Source: Clostridium sp.
GTDB lineage: Bacteria > Bacillota > Clostridia > Clostridiales > Clostridiaceae
NCBI RefSeq assembly: GCF_026168755.1
Contig: NZ_JAPFDR010000006.1
Span: 50,541-114,540 of the forward strand
Length of the DNA stretch: 64,000 nucleotides
Reading direction: 5' to 3'
Below the pieces are notes generated by a model that made no database searches, was not told the DNA's origin, and saw nothing but the letters and a program-made list of their open reading frames with translations. Every line of letters starts with the position of its first letter. Position 1 is the first letter of the stretch. Made by a program: the position numbers and the translations under genes. Positions 45,935 through 55,159 of the stretch are shown here, piece after piece.

Positions 45935-45972
45935 TGCTGTATCAAGAGTAAGGTGATACAGCATATTTTTTA
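45935..45972 (+). terminator. Terminator after the nucleotidase gene
   Basis: TGCTGTATCA and TGATACAGCA form a perfect 10-bp stem followed by TATTTTTT. Confidence 0.85.
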
Positions 45973-46028
45973 GGTGAAGCTAAAGTTTTATTAACTTTGT
46001 AAGATTATATTAATAATATTTAACATAG

Positions 46029-46051
46029 ATTTTACATTCAAAATGTAAAAT
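46029..46051. promoter_or_regulatory. 23-bp palindrome upstream of the P-type ATPase
   Basis: Arms ATTTTACATT and AATGTAAAAT flank CAA. It sits about 88 bp before the start codon, where a promoter would be expected, and contains TTTACA as a possible -35 box. It looks like a repressor operator, perhaps for a metal regulator; no regulator gene is adjacent. Confidence 0.5.
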
Positions 46052-46138
46052 AAATGATATTATTAATTATTATGTAAATATTTGGGGTAATGCATACCAA
46101 TGTAATTACAAGAGAAATTGATATGGAGTGTGTTGAGT

Positions 46139-48451
46139 ATGGAAGAGCAACGAATTATAATAGGCTTAACGGAAGCGGAAGTATTAGAGCGAAAAGAAAA
46201 AGGTCAAATTAATTTTGTAGAAGAAAAAAACGTAAAATCAAATTGGGAGATTATAGCGGGTAATGTATTTACATTATTTAATTTGTACAATTTCCTTATT
46301 GCTATTGCTTTAATGTCTGTTGGAGCATATTCTAATTTAGCATTTATTTTAATAATTATATTAAATATAAGCATTGGAAGTTTTCAAGAAATACATGCAA
46401 AGAATATGGTAGCTAAGCTATCAGTACTTACTGTATCAAAGGTTGATGTAATAAGAGATGGAAGAGAAAAAAGTATAAGTGTTGATGAAGTAGTTCTAGA
46501 TGATATAACTATATTAAATATGGGAAATCAAATTTCTTCAGATTCAGTTGTTATTGATGGGAAGATAGAAGTAAATGAATCTCTTCTTACTGGAGAATCA
46601 GATACAATAGTAAAGATGCCAGGTGATAAGTTATTCTCTGGAAGTTATGTTGTTAGTGGTAAATGTTATGCTAAAGTTGAAAAAGTAGGTAAAGATAATT
46701 TAGCAGCAGAAATTACATTAAAGAGTAAAAAACATAAAAAGGTAAACTCAGAATTACTAAACTCTATGAGAAAAGTTACAAGACTTACAAGCTTCATAAT
46801 AATACCAGTAGGAGTACTATTATTTGTACAGGCGTTCTTCTTTAGAGATCAAGTAATAAAAAGTTCTGTAGTAACAACAGCAGCGGCATTACTAGGAATG
46901 CTACCAAAGGGATTGGTTTTATTAATTAGTATATCTCTAGCAACTGGTGTAATTAAGCTAGCAAAGAAGAAAGTACTAGTACAAGATTTGTATAGTGTTG
47001 AGACATTAGCACATGTAGATACATTATGTCTTGATAAGACTGGTACTATTACTGAAGGTAAGATGAAAGTTTCAAATGTTGAAATCTTTAATGAAGAAAT
47101 AATGCCAATTTCAATAGAACAGGCTTTAAGCGCTTTTGTTAATGAGATAGGAGATAACAATGGTACTTTTCAAGCTTTAAAAGAGCATTTTAATGGAAAT
47201 GATAATTTTGACGTTGATTATAAAAATCAATTTTCATCTGAAAGAAAATGGAGTTCTATTTCGTTTAAGGGTATAGGTTCTATAATAGTTGGAGCACCTG
47301 AAAGATTAATAGCGAAAAGTGCTTTTGAAATGAAAGAGAACATGATAGAGGCACAAAAGCAAGGAAAAAGAGTTCTTCTTGTAGGGGTTTCTAAGGAGGT
47401 AGTAGAAGATACATTACCAGAAATAGAAATTATTGCTGCAATAGAGTTAGCAGATCCATTAAGAAAGAATGCAAAAGAAATGCTTGGGTTCTTTAAGGGG
47501 GAAGGTGTAACTGTAAAGATAATTTCAGGTGATAATCCATTGACTGTTTCTAGTATAGCTAAGCAAGCAGGATTAGAGGAGTATGAGTCATATATTGATT
47601 TATCGACTATAAAAAATGATGATGAAATAATAGATTTAGTAGATAAATATAGTATATTTGCAAGAGTATCGCCAAATCAAAAGAGTTTATTAGTGCAAGC
47701 ATTACAAGCAAAAGGTCATACTGTTGCTATGACAGGTGATGGAGTAAATGACGTTATTGCATTAAGACAAGCAGATTGTAGTATAACATTACCGGAAGCA
47801 AGTGATGTAGCAAAACAAGTTTCACAAATTGTTCTTTTAAATTCTGACTTTAGTGTTTTAAAAGATGTTTTAATGGAAGGAAGAAGAGTTGTAAATAATA
47901 TTACTAATGTTGCTACAATATTCTTTATAAAAACATTGTATTCAGTAATGTTATCAATATTAAATATTATAACTTGTACAGCTTTCCCATTTATGCCAAT
48001 ACAAATTACATTAGTGGATCTTGCTATTGAGGGATATACATCATTCTTTATATCATTTGAACCTAATGGAAAACAGATAAAGGAAAAATTCTTGAAAAGC
48101 GTATTGAAAAATTCGTTCCCATATTCTGTGGTTATAATAATAAATATTATATGTTTATATTTCTTAGCTCCAGCCTTAGGTATAGCAGAGGATAATATGA
48201 CTACATTAATGTATTATATGATTGGATTTACTAGTATTTTAGCTGTAGTAAGAGTATGTAGACCATTTAATAAAATGCGTGTATTTTTATGTACAACAAC
48301 AGCTATAGGATTTTTTGTAGCAACAATTTTATTTAGAAATTTACTACATTTAAGTAAGTTAGGAATACAAGAGCTAATAGTATTTTTAATACTGGCTATA
48401 TTAAGTACAATTTTAATTTTAATAAAAAATTATTTAACAAGAGTTAAATAG
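46139..48451 (+). CDS. P-type cation-transporting ATPase
   Basis: With ATG at 46139 the protein has 770 residues. It shows the actuator motif LLTGESDTI, the phosphorylated Asp299 in LCLDKTGTIT, the hinge MTGDGVNDVIALRQADCSI, and about ten membrane segments. There is no N-terminal heavy-metal domain. The fourth membrane segment reads GMLPKGLVLL, with Lys where calcium and magnesium pumps usually have Glu (PEGL), which may alter the ion site. It resembles the uncharacterised HAD-IC P-type ATPases of Firmicutes. The transported ion is unknown. Confidence 0.85.
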   Translation: MEEQRIIIGLTEAEVLERKEKGQINFVEEKNVKSNWEIIAGNVFTLFNLYNFLIAIALMSVGAYSNLAFILIIILNISIGSFQEIHAKNMVAKLSVLTVSKVDVIRDGREKSISVDEVVLDDITILNMGNQISSDSVVIDGKIEVNESLLTGESDTIVKMPGDKLFSGSYVVSGKCYAKVEKVGKDNLAAEITLKSKKHKKVNSELLNSMRKVTRLTSFIIIPVGVLLFVQAFFFRDQVIKSSVVTTAAALLGMLPKGLVLLISISLATGVIKLAKKKVLVQDLYSVETLAHVDTLCLDKTGTITEGKMKVSNVEIFNEEIMPISIEQALSAFVNEIGDNNGTFQALKEHFNGNDNFDVDYKNQFSSERKWSSISFKGIGSIIVGAPERLIAKSAFEMKENMIEAQKQGKRVLLVGVSKEVVEDTLPEIEIIAAIELADPLRKNAKEMLGFFKGEGVTVKIISGDNPLTVSSIAKQAGLEEYESYIDLSTIKNDDEIIDLVDKYSIFARVSPNQKSLLVQALQAKGHTVAMTGDGVNDVIALRQADCSITLPEASDVAKQVSQIVLLNSDFSVLKDVLMEGRRVVNNITNVATIFFIKTLYSVMLSILNIITCTAFPFMPIQITLVDLAIEGYTSFFISFEPNGKQIKEKFLKSVLKNSFPYSVVIIINIICLYFLAPALGIAEDNMTTLMYYMIGFTSILAVVRVCRPFNKMRVFLCTTTAIGFFVATILFRNLLHLSKLGIQELIVFLILAILSTILILIKNYLTRVK

Positions 48452-48470
48452 ATATATAATTATATTCAAT

Positions 48471-48505
48471 AAAAAATGTATTGATTTTTAATCAATACAT
48501 TTTTT
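48471..48505. terminator. Bidirectional terminator
   Basis: AAAAAATGTATTGATT and AATCAATACATTTTTT form a perfect 16-bp stem with a 3-base loop between the ATPase gene and the converging Crp/Fnr regulator gene. Confidence 0.88.
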
Positions 48506-48508
48506 ATT

Positions 48509-49180
48509 TTATGTAATAAGAGAATTAGATGAAACTTTCTCTAAATAGGAGCGATCTATAATTTTATAGAATTTACCGTTTTTAACTAATTTATTTGTGC
48601 TACAAAATAAATTAATTATTCTTAATAAATGTCTATAGCTTGTACATAAAAGTTCGGCACATTCTGTTAAGTTGTAATAGAAAATTCCATCCTTTTCAGT
48701 TTTTAATATAAAAGAGGCCAGCCTACTTTCTAATGATTCATAAAGGTTGATACATGTAGTATTATTCATATAGCTAAGTCTTTCACCTAGGTTTTGACAA
48801 ATATATCTTAAGAATATCACATCATTTAAAAGCAAATCCCTATATTTCATTGATATACCAATACAATAAGCTTTGGATGTAGCTTGAACTGAGGCTGTAG
48901 GAGGCTTATTCCATAAACTACAGGTTTCGCCTACGATTTCAAAAGAATTAAAAAGAGTTAGAGACATTATTTTACCTGAAGTTGAGTGAGAAAAAACTTT
49001 TAGTTTTCCACTTACTAAAAAATATAGATAATCGGAACATTCACCTTCATTAATTAAAAAATCTCCTTTATTTAAAGAAAAAAGTTCTAATAAGTTACTA
49101 ATATCTTGTGAAAATAGTTTGGAAATACCAGTGTTATTAACATATTTATCTAATAATTCTTGGTTTTTAACATTTATCAT
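48509..49180 (-). CDS. Crp/Fnr-family transcriptional regulator
   Basis: The 223-residue protein starts at 49180, where GGAGG is 4 nt upstream; a TTG four codons earlier would overlap that site. It has an N-terminal cyclic-nucleotide-type sensor (about 30-130; GDFLINEGECSDYLYFLVSG) and a C-terminal helix-turn-helix (about 160-220; ECAELLCTSYRHLLRIINLF). Cysteines for an iron-sulphur cluster are not in an Fnr arrangement. It is divergent from the nucleoside transporter operon, whose promoter carries a strong ATGAC-TTAT-GTCAT dyad, so it probably controls that operon. The effector is unknown. Confidence 0.85.
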   Translation of the reverse strand: MINVKNQELLDKYVNNTGISKLFSQDISNLLELFSLNKGDFLINEGECSDYLYFLVSGKLKVFSHSTSGKIMSLTLFNSFEIVGETCSLWNKPPTASVQATSKAYCIGISMKYRDLLLNDVIFLRYICQNLGERLSYMNNTTCINLYESLESRLASFILKTEKDGIFYYNLTECAELLCTSYRHLLRIINLFCSTNKLVKNGKFYKIIDRSYLEKVSSNSLIT

Positions 49181-49452
49181 AGTTCCTCCCAATAAGTGAG
49201 TAAATTAATAATATTGTTCGTTTATTTATATTCATAATTTTAACATACAGCAAAATATATAACAATAAGTTCTAAAACTAAGAAAAATAAGGAAATACAG
49301 AAGGTTTGTAAAAATAAAATTTTACAAATACCTAATTAATATTTATTAAAATATTAAATTACTTTATATAATTTATCTAGATAAAATGGAATTATTTAAG
49401 AAAAAAACGAATATTAAAATAGGAAACTAAAAAAATATACAGTTTTTTCGCC

Positions 49453-49499
49453 AAAATATGACTTATGTCATATTTTTTAATGTATATAATTATTATAAT
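49453..49499 (+). promoter_or_regulatory. Crp/Fnr-type operator and promoter of the nucleoside transporter
   Basis: AAAATATGAC and GTCATATTTT flank TTAT, a 24-bp perfect dyad (49453-49476) of Crp/Fnr form. TATAAT (49494-49499) would place transcription start near 49506 and the dyad centre near -41.5, the class II activator position. The remaining 270 bp upstream, toward the regulator gene, show no further feature. Confidence 0.62.
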
Positions 49500-49532
49500 T
49501 AAATTAACAAATGAACTATAGGAGATGAAATA

Positions 49533-50591
49533 ATGAAAAAAATAATAACTTCTTTACTACTTATTATGACAACATTTCTTTTTGCTGGATGTTCTAATTC
49601 AGGAAATGATAAATCAGCAGGAAGTCAAGGTACTGATGGAGATTATTCAAAATTAAATATAGCTTTAATTTCAGATACAATTGGAACAGAACAATTTATT
49701 CTTCAAGCATACGAAGCTTTAAAAGAAGCAAGTGAAACTTACGGCTTCAAGATGACATCTATTGAATGTACAGATATTGCTGCATGGGAAGAAAATACTC
49801 TTGCTGCATCTAATGAAGGATATGATTTAATAATAGGAATTGGATGGCAAGCAGCTGATCCATTTAGTGATGCTGCAGATAAATTTCCAAATACAAAATA
49901 TGCTGTAATTGATACAACTGCATCTAATGAAAAAGTAACAAGCTTTGGGTTTGATGAAGCACAAGGTTCATATGTTTTAGGAGCAATGGTTGGAACAGCT
50001 TTCCCTAATGAAAGTGTATATGGATATATCTCATCATTCCAAACACAAGCTACTTACAAATATAGATATGGATTTGCTGAAGGTGTAAAATCTGTTAATC
50101 CAAATGCTAAATTTATGTACAACTATACTAATTCATACAATGATACTAACTTAGCTTATGAATATACATTACAACAAAAGGCTGCAGGAGCAAACTTTAT
50201 ATTTGGTGGAGTATCTGCTAGTGCAAACTCAGGTATATATCAAGCAGCTCAAGAGTTAACTAAAAAAGGTACACCAGTATATACAACTGGATTAAGTGTT
50301 GACCAAACAACTTCTGAAAATCCAAGTATTATTAGTGGATTATTAAAGAACACTGGCGCTGTTATGAATACTATAATTGATAGATTCTTAGCTGGTGAAT
50401 TAAATGGTGGAGCACAACTTCTTGGATTAAAAGAGGGTGCATTTGGTGTTGTTGGTGTTTCTCCAGAAGAAATGAATTATAGAAATACTGAAATTATAAC
50501 TGATGAAGTTATAGCAGCTGGTAAGGCAGCAGCAGAAAAGATTATTTCAGGGGAATTAGTAATAGAAGTTCCTGAAGAGTCTGCAAACTAA
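49533..50591 (+). CDS. BMP-family nucleoside-binding lipoprotein
   Basis: The 352-residue protein has a lipoprotein signal (lipobox FAGC, Cys about 20) and a PnrA/BmpA-type purine nucleoside-binding domain. Typical stretches are NIALISDTIGTEQFILQAYE, DLIIGIGWQAADPF and AEGVKSVNPNAKF. It captures nucleosides for the two-permease ABC importer encoded downstream (NupNOPQ/YufNOPQ type). A hairpin between it and the ATPase gene is common in such operons and usually favours higher expression of the binding protein. Confidence 0.9.
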   Translation: MKKIITSLLLIMTTFLFAGCSNSGNDKSAGSQGTDGDYSKLNIALISDTIGTEQFILQAYEALKEASETYGFKMTSIECTDIAAWEENTLAASNEGYDLIIGIGWQAADPFSDAADKFPNTKYAVIDTTASNEKVTSFGFDEAQGSYVLGAMVGTAFPNESVYGYISSFQTQATYKYRYGFAEGVKSVNPNAKFMYNYTNSYNDTNLAYEYTLQQKAAGANFIFGGVSASANSGIYQAAQELTKKGTPVYTTGLSVDQTTSENPSIISGLLKNTGAVMNTIIDRFLAGELNGGAQLLGLKEGAFGVVGVSPEEMNYRNTEIITDEVIAAGKAAAEKIISGELVIEVPEESAN

Positions 50592-50633
50592 TTAGAGTAT
50601 AATTTATATTTAGTGTACTTAATATAAGGGGCA

Positions 50634-50657
50634 GAGGCAATTTTTGCTTTGCCTCTT
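50634..50657 (+). other. Hairpin between binding-protein and ATPase genes
   Basis: AGAGGCAA and TTGCCTCT form a perfect 8-bp stem with an 8-base loop. It probably acts as a partial terminator or mRNA stabiliser within the operon. Confidence 0.6.
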
Positions 50658-50697
50658 ATTATATTCCAGATTAATTTAGAAAAGGAGTAACTTTGAC

Positions 50698-52206
50698 ATG
50701 CTTTTAGAAATGAAAAATATTGTTAAGACCTATGGTAATGTAGTAGCTAACAACAAGGTTAATATTAATCTTAATAAAGGAGAGATACTAGCTGTTGTTG
50801 GAGAGAATGGTGCAGGAAAGTCTACTATAATGAAGATACTTTATGGATTAGAAAAGCCAGACTCAGGAGAAATATTTATAGATGGTAAGAAGATGAATTT
50901 TCATAATCCATCGGATGCAATGAAACAGGGAATAGGAATGGTTCAACAACACTTTATGCTTTTTGAATCAATGACTGTTGCAGAAAATATTGTATATAAA
51001 AACGAAATGAAAAAAGGAATATTTTTTGATTATAGAAAGAATATTCAAATGGTAGAAGAGCTTTCAAAGCGTTATATGTTAGATGTAGATCCAAATGCTA
51101 TTGTTGAGGAATGTCCTGTTGGACTTCAACAACGTGTTGAAATATTAAAAACTCTTTATCAAAATGCAGATATTATAATTTTTGATGAACCTTCTGCAGT
51201 TCTTACTCCTATTGAAGTAGATGAGCTTTTAAAAACTATGAAACAGTTAGCTAAATTAGGTAAAAGCTTAATAATTATAACTCATAAGCTTCATGAAGTT
51301 ATGGAAGTTGCAGATAGAGTAGTAGTAATGAGACTTGGAGAAGTTGTTGCTGAAAAATTAAAGAAAGATACAAGTATAGAAGAGTTATCTTATTTAATGG
51401 TAGGAAGACAAATCGCTAATAGAGTAATTCCTGAAAAGGAAACTAAAGAACAGCTTTTAGAGGTTAAAAACTTAACTTTAAAGGGTGAACATAATAAAAA
51501 CATCTTAAATAATGTTAACTTACATATTAAAAAAGGTGAAATAGTAGGTATTGCAGGTGTATCTGGTAACGGTCAATCTGAGCTTATTAGATGTATAACA
51601 GGATTAGAGAAGGTTGATAGTGGTAATGTAATTATTAATAAAAATGATATCACAAATAATACTGTAATGGGTATAAGAGAAGCTGGTATTGCTCATATTC
51701 CAGAGGATAGATATATGTGGGGAAGTGCACCGGAGGCAACACTTGCTGAGAATGCATTAATGGGATATGAAGATAGTGAAGAATTCTCTAAAAAAGGAAT
51801 TTTAAATATTAATAAAGTTACAAAGCATGCTGTAGAGTTAATTTCAAAATTTAGAGTTAAGGCTGATTCACATACACAAAAAATAAAAGAGCTTTCAGGT
51901 GGAAATGCACAAAAACTTATCGTTGCAAGAGAAATGTCTATGAAGACTCCACTTATTATTGCTTGTGAACCTACAAGAGGGATTGATATAGGAGCAATAG
52001 AGTTTATTCATGATCAACTTGTTGCAAAGAGAAACAAAGGAGATAGTGTATTATTGGTATCTTCAGAGTTAAGTGAGATTATGGACTTAAGTGATAGAAT
52101 TTATGTAATTTATGATGGGGAAATTGTTGGTGAATTTAAAAGAGGAAGTATTGATGAAAAGGCATTAGGTCTTTTAATGGTAGGAGGTAAGAATAATGAA
52201 AAGTAA
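50698..52206 (+). CDS. Nucleoside ABC transporter ATPase (two nucleotide-binding domains)
   Basis: The 502-residue protein contains two ABC cassettes. The first has Walker A GENGAGKST (about 36-44) and DEPSAVLTP. The second (about 255-500) has GVSGNGQSE in place of a canonical Walker A, the signature ELSGGNAQK and CEPTRGIDIG. This degenerate second Walker A is typical of the sugar/nucleoside RbsA/YufO type. It powers the importer with the two permeases that follow. Its stop overlaps the next start by 11 bases. Confidence 0.93.
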   Translation: MLLEMKNIVKTYGNVVANNKVNINLNKGEILAVVGENGAGKSTIMKILYGLEKPDSGEIFIDGKKMNFHNPSDAMKQGIGMVQQHFMLFESMTVAENIVYKNEMKKGIFFDYRKNIQMVEELSKRYMLDVDPNAIVEECPVGLQQRVEILKTLYQNADIIIFDEPSAVLTPIEVDELLKTMKQLAKLGKSLIIITHKLHEVMEVADRVVVMRLGEVVAEKLKKDTSIEELSYLMVGRQIANRVIPEKETKEQLLEVKNLTLKGEHNKNILNNVNLHIKKGEIVGIAGVSGNGQSELIRCITGLEKVDSGNVIINKNDITNNTVMGIREAGIAHIPEDRYMWGSAPEATLAENALMGYEDSEEFSKKGILNINKVTKHAVELISKFRVKADSHTQKIKELSGGNAQKLIVAREMSMKTPLIIACEPTRGIDIGAIEFIHDQLVAKRNKGDSVLLVSSELSEIMDLSDRIYVIYDGEIVGEFKRGSIDEKALGLLMVGGKNNEK

Positions 52207-53299
52207 AAGCTCGTTATCAGGAAGTATTACAAAAAGTAAACTTTCAACTATATTTGAACCATTAAAACATCCTCTACAAGCTATTGTTGTTGGATTATTA
52301 ATAGGTGGTGTAATTATTGCACTTTCTGGATTTAATCCTTTTGAAGCAATTATAGGAATGTTTAAAGGTGGATTTGGATCAACTTATTATTTAACTACAA
52401 CATTAACACGTTCTATTCCTATTATATTTGCTGGTCTTTCTGGAGCTTTAGCTTGGGGATCTGGTTATTCAAGTTTAGGTGCAGCAGGGCAAATGGTTTT
52501 AGGTGCTTTCACTTCATCAGTTGTAGCTGTAATATGTCCAGGACCGCCAGCTTTTGTTGTTGCAATGTCTCTTATTACTGGGGCTTTAGTAGGAGTTTTA
52601 TATTCACTTATTTCAGCCTATGTAAGTGAGAAATTTAAGTTAGATTTACTTATTATAACACTTATGATGAACTATATTGCTGATTATATAGCTTCTTATT
52701 TTACAACATATGTCGTAAAGGATCCATTAGGTTTAGATTCTTCAGCAATTCAAACTCAAAAGTTAACAGATAATATTTTACCTAAAATGTTTGATGGGTA
52801 TTCGTTACATTGGGGATTTGTAATTGCGGTTATTTGTGTTTTAATTGTACTTTTCATAATGAAGAGAACAAGTTTTGGATATAAGGCAAAGATGGGTGGT
52901 TTAAACCCTAATTTTGCTAACTATGGTGGTGTTAATAGTACTAAGATGATGTACTATGTATTAATGCTAAGTGGAGCATTAGCTGGACTTGGAGGAGCAT
53001 GTGAAGTTTTAGGAACAAGATATCGTTATGTCGATAATATGATTACATCTCCAGGTTATGCATGGACAGGTATTATAGCCTCATTAATGTCAAGCAATCA
53101 TCCAGTTGGTATTTTAGTAAGTAGTATTTTCTTAGCTGGTCTTACAACAGGGGGAAGTACTATCGAGCGTAGTATGGGAGTACCATCTGAAGTAACAACG
53201 ATCATTCAAGGAATTATCACTTTATTAATTACTGCAAAATTTGCTGTGAAGTGGTATAAGAAAAAACAAAATACAACAGATAAGGAAGGAGTACAATAA
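52196..53299 (+). CDS. Nucleoside ABC transporter permease 1
   Basis: The 367-residue membrane protein of the BPD_transp_2 family (YufP/NupP type) has about nine hydrophobic segments. It has the GLSGALAWGSGYSSLGAAGQ motif (about 79-98) and the conserved GLGGACEVLG near residue 263. AGGAGG in the end of the ATPase gene precedes its ATG. It pairs with the second permease, whose start overlaps its stop by one base. Confidence 0.92.
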   Translation: MKSKSSLSGSITKSKLSTIFEPLKHPLQAIVVGLLIGGVIIALSGFNPFEAIIGMFKGGFGSTYYLTTTLTRSIPIIFAGLSGALAWGSGYSSLGAAGQMVLGAFTSSVVAVICPGPPAFVVAMSLITGALVGVLYSLISAYVSEKFKLDLLIITLMMNYIADYIASYFTTYVVKDPLGLDSSAIQTQKLTDNILPKMFDGYSLHWGFVIAVICVLIVLFIMKRTSFGYKAKMGGLNPNFANYGGVNSTKMMYYVLMLSGALAGLGGACEVLGTRYRYVDNMITSPGYAWTGIIASLMSSNHPVGILVSSIFLAGLTTGGSTIERSMGVPSEVTTIIQGIITLLITAKFAVKWYKKKQNTTDKEGVQ

Positions 53300-54216
53300 T
53301 GGAGTTAAGTGTAGATTATTTAGCAGTGGTAGCTAATTCCACTCTTCGTATGATGACACCTATTTTATTAGTTACATTAGCTGCAGCTATATGTTCTAAG
53401 GTACGTATTTTTAATATTGCAATGGAAGGAACTATGCTAACAGGCGCATTTTTCAGTATTGTTGCAAATCATTACACTCATAATGTATTTTTATCTGTTC
53501 TTGCAGGTGCAATTAGTGGAATGATAGTATCTGCTATTGTAGGATTTTGTATAATTAAATTAAAAGCATCTCCTGTTGTTGTTGGTATGGCAACTAACAC
53601 TATGATGGGAGGAGTTACAACATATTTACTTTATATAATTTTTAAAACAAAGGGAGTATTTACTGATCCTAGTTTAGTAAGTCTTCCAAAAATTGATTTA
53701 CCTATTATTAAGGATATTCCTGTATTAGGGACTATTTTTTCAGGATTAACATTTGTTGATTATTTAGCATTTATACTAGCTATAGGAATGTATATATTCT
53801 TATATAAGACAGTATTAGGATATAGATTACGTGCTATAGGTATAAATAAAGAAGCTGCAAGAAGTCTTGGTACTCCAGTAGAGAAATATCAATTCCTTAC
53901 AATAAGTTTATCGGGAATATTATGTGGATTAGGTGGAGTTCTTCTTTCTATGGGAACTGTAACACTATTTATGCAAAATATGACTTCAGGACGTGGATAT
54001 ATTGCTATGGCTGCTAATAATTTAGGAAAGTCTCATCCAATAGGAGTTCTTTTATCAAGTTTATTCTTTGGATTCTCACAAGCAGCAGGAAATGTACTTC
54101 AAAATACTTCTTTAAAAACACAAATTACAGCTTCTATTCCTTATGTAGCAACAATTGTTGCACTTATATTATTTAGTATACAAACTAAAAGAAATAAGAA
54201 AAAGAAGATTAAGTAG
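53299..54216 (+). CDS. Nucleoside ABC transporter permease 2
   Basis: The 305-residue membrane protein (YufQ/NupQ type) has about eight hydrophobic segments and family motifs FNIAMEGTMLTGAFF (about 38-52) and GLGGVLLSMGTVTLFMQNMTSGRGYIAMAA split near 212-241. It overlaps the preceding gene by one base, which implies translational coupling. Together with permease 1 it forms the membrane channel of the nucleoside importer. Confidence 0.93.
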   Translation: MELSVDYLAVVANSTLRMMTPILLVTLAAAICSKVRIFNIAMEGTMLTGAFFSIVANHYTHNVFLSVLAGAISGMIVSAIVGFCIIKLKASPVVVGMATNTMMGGVTTYLLYIIFKTKGVFTDPSLVSLPKIDLPIIKDIPVLGTIFSGLTFVDYLAFILAIGMYIFLYKTVLGYRLRAIGINKEAARSLGTPVEKYQFLTISLSGILCGLGGVLLSMGTVTLFMQNMTSGRGYIAMAANNLGKSHPIGVLLSSLFFGFSQAAGNVLQNTSLKTQITASIPYVATIVALILFSIQTKRNKKKKIK

Positions 54217-54225
54217 GTGTAGAAT

Positions 54226-55023
54226 ATGAAGTTTTTACATTTATCAGATATTCACTTTTTAAGAGAGTATCCAAAAGCTGAAAAAGGCTATAATTCTATT
54301 TTTAATAATATGACAAGTCCTTTAATACAGATAAGAAAATCTTTAGAACAAATAGACTTAAGTAAAATAGATTTTGTTATTATAACTGGAGATTTAGTGG
54401 AATCAGGAAATTATGAAGATTATGTAATTTTAAAAAGTGAATTAGAAAAATTATTAGGTAATACTCCATATATACTTACTTTAGGAAATCATGATAATAA
54501 AGAGGCTTTTTATAAGGGCTGGTTTAATAAAGAATGTAATGCTCCTTATAATACTGTTAATGAAATAGGTGAATTAAGAATAATTAGTTTTGATAATTCA
54601 CAGTATAAAAATAGTGATGGATTTATTTCAGAGGAGCAGTATGAGTGGTTAGAAAATCAATTAGAGGGTAGCACTAAAAAAGATACTATTTTAATGATTC
54701 ATCATCATCTTATAAAAGATCAATTTACTACACCAGCTGTTAGTTATGATGATAGATTTGAAAATATAATAAGAGAAAGTTCTATAATTGGAATTTTTGC
54801 TGGTCATACTCATCATCCTTTTAAAGGTTGTTTTGCAGAGAAGCCTTATTTCTCTACAGGTAGTCTTAGTTTTATAGGATATGATGAGAGTAATGGTATT
54901 GTAAGATTTGAGGAAAGTGCTAAGTTTAATCTTTGTACCTATGAAAATGGCAAAATATCAGTAGAGGTAATTTCAGCTTTAGATGATAGTAAATTGTTGG
55001 GAGTAGTTAATTTCAGAGAATAA
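54226..55023 (+). CDS. Calcineurin-like metallophosphoesterase
   Basis: The 265-residue cytoplasmic protein has the full metallophosphoesterase motif set: LSDIHF (5-10), GDLVESGNYEDY, LGNHDN, MIHHHLI and AGHTHHPF. This resembles the cyclic-nucleotide phosphodiesterase (CpdA/Icc) branch. It starts 9 bp after the second nucleoside permease and ends before a terminator, so it is the last gene of the transporter operon. A role in nucleotide turnover is likely; exact substrate unknown. Confidence 0.85.
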   Translation: MKFLHLSDIHFLREYPKAEKGYNSIFNNMTSPLIQIRKSLEQIDLSKIDFVIITGDLVESGNYEDYVILKSELEKLLGNTPYILTLGNHDNKEAFYKGWFNKECNAPYNTVNEIGELRIISFDNSQYKNSDGFISEEQYEWLENQLEGSTKKDTILMIHHHLIKDQFTTPAVSYDDRFENIIRESSIIGIFAGHTHHPFKGCFAEKPYFSTGSLSFIGYDESNGIVRFEESAKFNLCTYENGKISVEVISALDDSKLLGVVNFRE

Positions 55024-55042
55024 AAAATAAATTAATATTTAC

Positions 55043-55083
55043 AAAAGATGATTTCTAATATTAAATAGGAATCATCTTTTTTT
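55043..55083 (+). terminator. Terminator of the nucleoside operon
   Basis: AAAAGATGATT and AATCATCTTTT form a perfect-ended stem followed by T7. Confidence 0.86.
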
Positions 55084-55099
55084 AGTCTATTAATAATAA

Positions 55100-55139
55100 T
55101 TGATATTATCAACTATTTGAGTATAATTGATAGTATCAA
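55100..55139 (+). promoter_or_regulatory. Promoter with two MarR-type operators
   Basis: TTGATATTATCAA (55100-55112) and TTGATAGTATCAA (55127-55139) are matched palindromes 27 bp apart. The first overlaps a -35 box (TTGATA, 55100-55105), and the second begins at the end of TATAAT (55122-55127), 16 bp downstream. A MarR dimer on each would block polymerase. The MarR gene is the second gene of the unit. Confidence 0.78.
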
Positions 55140-55159
55140 GTATTAAAGAGGTGTTTTTT

